A stretch of DNA of 64,000 bases from Spinellus fusiger (lineage: Eukaryota; Mucoromycota; Mucoromycetes; Mucorales; Phycomycetaceae), in contig JALLLS010000026.1 of the NCBI GenBank assembly GCA_025094145.1, positions 124,001 through 188,000 of the forward strand, given 5' to 3'. Below the pieces are notes generated by a model. It was given only the letters and a program-made list of their open reading frames with translations, did not search any database and was not told the DNA's origin. Every line of letters starts with the position of its first letter. Within the stretch, counting starts at the first letter, position 1. The translations under genes and the position numbers were made by a program. Below are positions 58,626-64,000 of the stretch, in pieces.

Positions 58626-59265
58626 ATCTGGGCTTGAGCTCATTGTAATCCACAAGACATAGTACTGACTCTTCTTCTAATAGATAACATATGGATTATT
58701 ATTCTCAAGACAGGTATTAAGTACAAGGTAAGCATACTATCTCGATTGAATTATTACTAATACACTCTTTTCTGTTATTAGATAAGTTAAGACTCTTCTC
58801 AAGTCAGCCTTAGGTGGTCTTCTTCCTTCTATATTATCAATACTGTTTAGGGTGTATTCCCAAGCATAGTAATATATATCCCAAGAATAAAGCATAAGGC
58901 TTTTAGAGTGTATTTACTATTGCTATGAAGGAATACGCCTAGAACAGTAGTAGCTATAGTAATAGTATAGTATTAGCTACAGTATTATTAGCTATATTAT
59001 TATAATAAACAATTTTATCTATTAACAATTTTGTTCGTAAACAATATATTCTATTGATAATACAATTTGATATTGAGGTATCCACAAAAGGAAAGAAAGA
59101 TTTAGATACTTGCAAATTTGATTTTAAATACAAATCCATAAAAGGCAACTTTTTTTGTAATGTAAAAAGAGGGAGATATCAGCGCTTAAAGGCCAGAAAA
59201 ATCTCCTGGTGTGTAGAACAGAATCCACAGCCACTAAGGAAGAGGGTCAATAAACACTCATAAAA
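58626..59265 (+). repeat. Dispersed repeat R1, copy 3
   Basis: Matches 1-260 (inverted) and 46990-47560. It contains an intron-like piece, 58728-58781, with GTAAGC donor and TTATTAG acceptor in the usual size range, present at the same place in copy 1. Its right part keeps an open frame of 69 codons (59054-59263: DIEVSTKGKKDLD, FKYKSIKG) that is broken by stops in copy 2. It ends about 195 bases from the RPL3 stop. Confidence 0.65.
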
Positions 59266-59461
59266 CATCAGTCGTATTCGATCCATGATTACCAACACCA
59301 CATTCTTCTTTCTCTTATCTCATTCTTATAACTATCCATCTACACGTCCATGTTTGTGTGTTTGTTTGCGTGTTTGGTTGGTTGGTTGAATTGTCTCTGA
59401 CAAAAGAGAACAAGCACAAGGCTGAATTGTTTCTTTTTTATTATTATTTTTGAATAAACAC

Positions 59462-60772
59462 TTAAAGGTTCTTCTTGAGGGGACCCAAGAACTGGGCCTT
59501 CTCGGCGGGAGTCTGGAAACGACCGTGACCGAACTTGGAAGAAGTATCGATGAACTTGAGAGTGACCTTTTCCAAGGCAGATCGCTTGGTGTGGACAGTC
59601 AAAGACTTGCGGAGAGTCAACACTCTCTTCTTGGCACCAGAGACACATCCCTTGAGCACAACAAAGTCTTCGTTGACTTCACCGTAGTGAGGGAAGCCAC
59701 CCATGGGGGTGATGACCTTCTCAGTGACATCGTATTCAGTAGAACCGGAAGTCTTGTCAGCACCGTGAGCAATGCGGTAGATCTTCTTGTTCATCTCAGT
59801 ACGACGGTGGTAACCACGCTGACCAGCACGGGGAACAGAGTACATGACTCTGGAAGGATGCCATGCACCAATACAGGCGACCTTGCGGAGACCACGGTGA
59901 GTCTTGCGAGGAAGCTTCTTGGTACCCCAACGGTGGGTGACACCCTCGAAACCGTGACCCTTGGTGGTGCCGATCACATCAATCATCTCGTCCTGCTCAA
60001 AGATGGAGCCAACAGTGACTTCTTTCTCAAAGTGTTCACGGGCCCAGTCCACCTTTTGGGAGACATTGCCACCGTTCAACTGGACTTCCATAATGTGGGC
60101 CTTCTTCTGGCCGAGTCTGGCCTTGCCGACCTGGGTGTGGGCAATGACACGGACAACGGAGCAGTACTTTTTGATACGCTCGAGCTCACGGGTCACATCC
60201 TTGGCTCCCTCTGCGTACTTTTTGGCGTACTTGGTGAAAGCCTTCTTCTTGGAGCGGTACCAGTTCTTGTAGAAGCGACGCTTGGCCTCCTCAGACAAGT
60301 GCTCGGCCCAGACAGTGGTCAAGGAGCGGAGACCACGGGGAGTCTCAACGTAACCCACAACACCCACAATGACCATGGGAGGGGCTTCAATGACAGTCAC
60401 AGCCTCAACAATTTCTTCTTGTGCATCTTGGAACCAGGACGCTCGAGATCACGGACAATGTGGGTCATGCCGGCCTTGTAGCCCATAAAGGCAGTCAGGT
60501 GGACGGGCTGCTTGGGGTCATCTTTGGGGTAGGCCTTGACTCTGCCGCGGTGAGATCTGGTTCTCTTGCGAGGGGAGAAACCCAAGTGACCGTGACGGGG
60601 AGCCTCAAACTTTCTGTGCGACTGGTAAAGAGTGGACGTTAGCGACGGTGAACCAGAGGAATGGATGGAGATGCATGCATCTATGGATGCATTGACGGAT
60701 GGATGGATGTGGATGTGGATGTGGATGTGGATGTGGATGTGGATAGGTGGTTAGATGAGGTTGCCTTACCAT
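59462..60772 (-). CDS. RPL3: Ribosomal protein L3 (uL3), with an apparent one-base frameshift
   Basis: Core protein of the large subunit near the peptidyl-transferase centre. Exon 1 is only the ATG (60772-60770). A 148-base intron follows and exon 2 begins at 60621: [20 protein letters not shown], then [20 protein letters not shown]. The long last part has [39 protein letters not shown] (with the RPL3 Trp finger), [20 protein letters not shown] and FGHGRFQT to the stop at 59462. Codon use is G/C-rich and strongly biased, as for abundant proteins. Near 60411-60420 the frame jumps by one base: the family text KKE-(V/I)-VEAVT needs one more base than is present. Otherwise full length, about 387 residues. 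Confidence 0.93.
60685..60745 (-). repeat. GGATGT tandem repeat in RPL3 intron 1
   Basis: A (GGATGT)n run with GATGGATGGAT-type sequence beside it lies inside the first intron, away from the splice sites. Confidence 0.85.
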
Positions 60773-61016
60773 CTTGCGCTGAGTACAGAGACAATAAAAG
60801 AGGAGGAAGTAGGGTTATAGACTTCTCTTGAGATAAGGTGCTATGGATGATGACGTAGAATGTGCGTCACACTCTGCCATTGAAATCCCAAACGCTCTCT
60901 CCTTTGGTGTGTGACTCCGCTCTTGTCGGTGGAAGGCCTCTGTCCCCTTTGTAACCCTCCTTCCCTTCCTCTTTTTTTTTTTTAATTCTTTTTTTGCTTT
61001 TTCTCTCTGTTTCGAC
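60773..61016. promoter_or_regulatory. Compact divergent promoter, RPL3 / VMA10
   Basis: Only 244 bases lie between the two start codons. It includes TGACGT (60851-60856) and GCGTCAC (60864-60870), resembling CRE/ATF-type sites, and long T-runs near the VMA10 start. Function is inferred from position. Confidence 0.6.
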
Positions 61017-61534
61017 ATGGTAGGGTTGGCAATGGAAAGAGTGTCGTTTGATATTTAACTATTGTATGTAGGCTACTTCTAATTCCCAGGAAATAAAGAC
61101 TCTACTTGAAGCTGAACGTGAGGCCTCCAAAATTGTCCAAAAGGCCAAGCAATGTAAGCCGAGAATGAGATGATAACGGTATCTCTAAACTTGTCCTTCT
61201 CCAACAGACCGTGTCCAGCGTCTGAAAGATGCTCGTTCAGAAGCCACCAAGGAGTTTGAGCTTTTGAGAAGCCAGAAGAATGAGGAATATCAGGCCTTTG
61301 TGTCCCAGGTAGGGTTGTTGGCAGTGTCTTTCATAGGAGGGGGGGCTGACTAGTATGTTCTATTAGCACTCGGGTCAGTCTGAAGAAGGCGTAACAAAAG
61401 TGAATGGAGAGACCGATAACAAGATAGCAGAACTTCGCACTCAATACGAAGAGAACAAAGACAGTGCTATTGAGAAACTACTCAAGGCTATTACTACTGT
61501 GCAAGTCACTCCCCATGAGAATATCCGTGTCTGA
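61017..61534 (+). CDS. VMA10: V-type proton ATPase subunit G
   Basis: Part of the peripheral stalk of the vacuolar proton pump. Four exons (61017-61019, 61072-61153, 61208-61308, 61367-61534) give 117 residues, the usual size. The first exon holds just the ATG, split from the rest by a 52-base intron. The protein begins MATSNSQEIKTLLEAEREAS and continues KIVQKAKQYRVQRLKDARSE with AFVSQ and a C-terminal helix (NKIAELRTQYEENKDSAIEK). The N-terminal long coiled helix is typical of subunit G and binds subunit E. Confidence 0.92.
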
Positions 61535-62056
61535 TAATAAAGTGGACGTTGCATAGTTGTTGATTTATTGAGTTCATGTGTTTATAAGGTGGGATGGGTC
61601 AATGCGATATAATTTTGTAGGGAGTCTTGGTTTGTACAGAAATGCAATAAGAAATAGAAGTATCTTAACAAATGAGAAAAATAACATACAGAAGATGAAA
61701 ACAAGAGGGTCATGCTACAGAAAAGGGCAGATAATAGAAAAAGGGAGGTTACATACTATATTATGGGATCATAAGGAAGATTAGAAATAGAAAGAAAAAG
61801 ATAGAAAAAAAGATAGAAGATAGAAGAGGGTCCTGTTTGTACACGACATAGAGTGGAAGAAAGAAAGAAGAAAGAAGAAAAGGGAGATCAATGAGCAATG
61901 AGAAATGATTAGATAGGGATGTTGTTTGTGATATCTAATAATAAAGAAGAATGAAGTTGAAGAAGAATGAGGAAGAATGAGGAAGAATGAGGAAGAATGA
62001 GGAGAAAAGATGGACATGGAATAAGAAGGATTGGAGCAATAAAATAAAGGTCAACC
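61535..62056. other. Convergent region with purine-rich tracts
   Basis: Repeated AGAAAG and GGAAGAATGA units occupy 61780-62000, between the VMA10 stop and the orphan gene's stop. No gene was seen. Confidence 0.55.
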
Positions 62057-63751
62057 TTAAGCCGCTAGATCATTGGGTCCATGAGCAAGACTCACAACAA
62101 CAGAAGCAGACAAAACACTAAGGAATTTACACCACTTCCAACTAGAGTCCACGGCATCCTGAGCCAGTGCCAGTGACTGTCTTTTCCCATAGGCACACAA
62201 GGCAGAAGGAGAGAGTGGATGTGGAGGATCTCGAAGAGCATTGATCGTGCCCTCAACTTCCGACAACGGACGACAGCATAAATCAGGGTGAAGCAGCAAT
62301 TGGTATATATCCTCCTTAAATCCACCATCGTCTCCATTCTCACTCAATCCATCGAGAAAACTAAGGGTATCGTCCAATACATTGCGCTCAGGCACATTAT
62401 GACAGTCCCATGTCTTGTGAGGGACAGGCCATTCTTGGTGAGAGGAGTACAGAGGAGAAGGAGAGTCAAAGTAGTGGAGGGGTGGCGTCATGGGTGAGAG
62501 TGGGTGACGGGCATCAGAGGAAAAGTAGTGGTAGGTCAAATCAGCCATGTTCTCCAGTCCACATGGGCTTGAGAGGGACGAGGACGAGGACATGGAGAGC
62601 ATAGAGGAGTCGGAGGAAGTGACTGATTCTGGGTACATTCGAGTGCGTCGCATTTCGGCATTGTTAGCAGGGGCTGGGATCGGCAGTGTATGGTAAGGAT
62701 CACAGACTCTCTGTACGCAATGACAGGCTTCTTTGGTGTGGATGGACTCCCACTCCTTTGGCTGCCACTCGATTCCAGTGGAGAGCGGGTCTTGGACGTG
62801 GACTCTTTCTTGGTACTGCTGTCGGAGGCGTCTTACTCTTCTGCGTCTGCGGTGTCTGCGCTGCTGCTCTTCTTCTGTATTCAATTCAGGCAGTGGTTGT
62901 GAATCTGAGAGAGAAATCCTTATTGTGTCTGAGTTGGTAACCATGGTAGTATCGGTAGCATGTGTAGCACTTGTGGCGCTCAGTCTACGACTAGCACTGG
63001 TAGCACTAGCACTACTGGCATTGCTATGGCTTCGAGATCGACTAAAGAGTGAAGAGACCAAAGACAAGGAAGAGAGTCTGGACATTGACAAGGAAGAGAC
63101 AGGAGGCATGGGATGGTGTATAGCCGAATCTGCGCCATCAGATATGTTGTTATTATTACTATTATTATGACTATTATTAGGACTATTATTATTATTATTA
63201 TTTGCAGTGTTTTCGCTGACTCCATTGGCTACATAGTCTGGCTGCCGAAACTGCTCCAACTGGTCTTTGTGTGCCTGAAGACGACGCTCAAAGACCTGTA
63301 TCTGACTATTGTAGTGATGGAATTCCTTGGTGCTGTCGACATCACTATTGTAAAACCCGTCCTGCTGCCCAATGTTCATGACAGCGTGGATGGTTGCGTT
63401 GGTGTCTGTTTTTAAGAGATCAATCTGTGTCTGTAGAAATACAACTTGTTGAATTACATCTGATAAACCTTCTTCTAATAATCTTCTACGTAATCGAGTA
63501 GTAGCTCGTTGGATTAATTCCTCTTTTAGTTGCTGTTCTTGGTCTTTGTCCATTCGACCTGTCCAGGGGTAGTCACGCGGGGTTTCCATGGGATTAGGTG
63601 CCTGACCGTTGATTGGCATGACAGTTTCCATGGTGTTAGTATGAGTATCGTTGAATTCAATAGGTGAGTGCTCAATAAAGGCACCGATAGGATTTGGCAT
63701 AATGCGAGTGTAGATAGGATAATGTGTTCTATTTATTATTGTTCTTAGCAT
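62057..63751 (-). CDS. Orphan low-complexity protein of 564 residues
   Basis: One long frame without introns. The first ATG at 63751 gives MLRTIINRTHY. A second ATG 17 codons on (MPNPIGAFIEH) is an equally good start. Residues about 75-115 form a likely coiled coil (LKEELIQRATTRLRRRLLEE, VVFLQTQIDLLK). Then come an Asn-rich run, a Ser/Arg-rich part with SLFSRSRSHSNASS, and a very basic EEEQQRRHRRRRRVRRLRQQ stretch that could be nuclear targeting. Ser/Pro-rich text follows with PLSPMTPPLHYFDSPSP, which offers proline-directed phosphosites. The last 100 residues look structured (DTLSFLDGLSENGD, EDIYQLLLHPDL, FLSVLSASVVVSLAHG). No known domain was recognised. Codon use is coding-like throughout, so a real but fast-evolving gene is likely. 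Confidence 0.7.
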   Translation of the reverse strand: MLRTIINRTHYPIYTRIMPNPIGAFIEHSPIEFNDTHTNTMETVMPINGQAPNPMETPRDYPWTGRMDKDQEQQLKEELIQRATTRLRRRLLEEGLSDVIQQVVFLQTQIDLLKTDTNATIHAVMNIGQQDGFYNSDVDSTKEFHHYNSQIQVFERRLQAHKDQLEQFRQPDYVANGVSENTANNNNNNSPNNSHNNSNNNNISDGADSAIHHPMPPVSSLSMSRLSSLSLVSSLFSRSRSHSNASSASATSASRRLSATSATHATDTTMVTNSDTIRISLSDSQPLPELNTEEEQQRRHRRRRRVRRLRQQYQERVHVQDPLSTGIEWQPKEWESIHTKEACHCVQRVCDPYHTLPIPAPANNAEMRRTRMYPESVTSSDSSMLSMSSSSSLSSPCGLENMADLTYHYFSSDARHPLSPMTPPLHYFDSPSPLYSSHQEWPVPHKTWDCHNVPERNVLDDTLSFLDGLSENGDDGGFKEDIYQLLLHPDLCCRPLSEVEGTINALRDPPHPLSPSALCAYGKRQSLALAQDAVDSSWKWCKFLSVLSASVVVSLAHGPNDLAA

Positions 63752-64000
63752 TGGTGGTGTTTTTATAAAGCAAAAGGTACCTACAAATAAGCTTACGTTT
63801 TTTTATATGTCTATCCAAGAAATGTAAGTACGGGAAAAGAAGAAGAAAGAGGAATAAAACAAAGCACTTTAATACTTTACATCATGGCATCTTTCCCTTT
63901 TGAGTGCCCCTTGCCCCGTTGATTTATAGACCAACTAAGGCTATGACTTTCTTTTTCTTAGTTATTATCTATTTATTATCTATTTATTATATATTTATTA

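Noticed and set aside
59450..60481. Plus-strand frame of 343 codons
   Set aside because: It is the exact antisense of RPL3, whose strong codon bias leaves the other strand open; it has no family resemblance.

Overview
This window reads as nuclear DNA of an early-diverging filamentous fungus, most likely a member of Mucoromycota (Mucorales or a relative). Protein genes are broken by many short GT-AG introns of about 45-70 bases. The encoded proteins are fungal: a secreted chitin deacetylase, a TPS2-type trehalose enzyme and an Skt5-like Sel1-repeat protein. They sit next to factors usually linked to animals or early-branching fungi (NELF-C/D, PDRG1, THUMPD1). The species is inferred from gene content only.

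Layout. Bases 1-11195 form an AT-rich block without intact genes. It holds relics of a Fanzor/TnpB-like nuclease gene, a dispersed repeat (called R1 here), a dead Tc1/mariner element with recognisable ends, and a 350-bp inverted-repeat MITE. Bases 11196-43598 are a dense gene block: chitin deacetylase, UTP13, TPS2, VPS39, a bHLH-zipper factor, a CPSF6-like RRM protein, TAF6, PDRG1, phospholipase D, a Gts1-like ArfGAP, ATP23 and NELF-C/D. Bases 43599-48605 are a second transposon graveyard: a complete but inactivated Tc1 element, a Tc1 fragment, a Fanzor-like fragment and a second R1 copy. Bases 48606-58211 carry an unusual protein kinase, a Skt5-like Sel1 protein, an SFC1-type mitochondrial carrier and a TAN1/THUMPD1 homologue. 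A third mobile patch (58330-59265) pairs a Fanzor-like C-terminus with R1. The window ends with RPL3, VMA10 and an orphan low-complexity protein.

How the genes relate. There are no operons. Several pairs are divergent and may share promoters: TAF6/PDRG1, ATP23/NELF-C/D, RPL3/VMA10. Most of the rest are housekeeping genes for ribosome biogenesis (UTP13, RPL3), transcription and mRNA processing (TAF6, NELF-C/D, CPSF6-like), vacuole and membrane traffic (VPS39, VMA10, ArfGAP, PLD), wall and stress metabolism (chitin deacetylase, Skt5-like, TPS2), mitochondria (ATP23, SFC1) and tRNA modification (TAN1).

The most unusual signal is the set of decayed Fanzor/TnpB-like sequences. Two copies keep a zinc-ribbon/RuvC-III tail and share a nested inverted repeat of identical geometry (22-bp arms, 59-nt loop) across the end of the reading frame, where TnpB-family guide RNAs are known to lie. 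Exon boundaries were worked out by eye and are approximate where not stated exactly.
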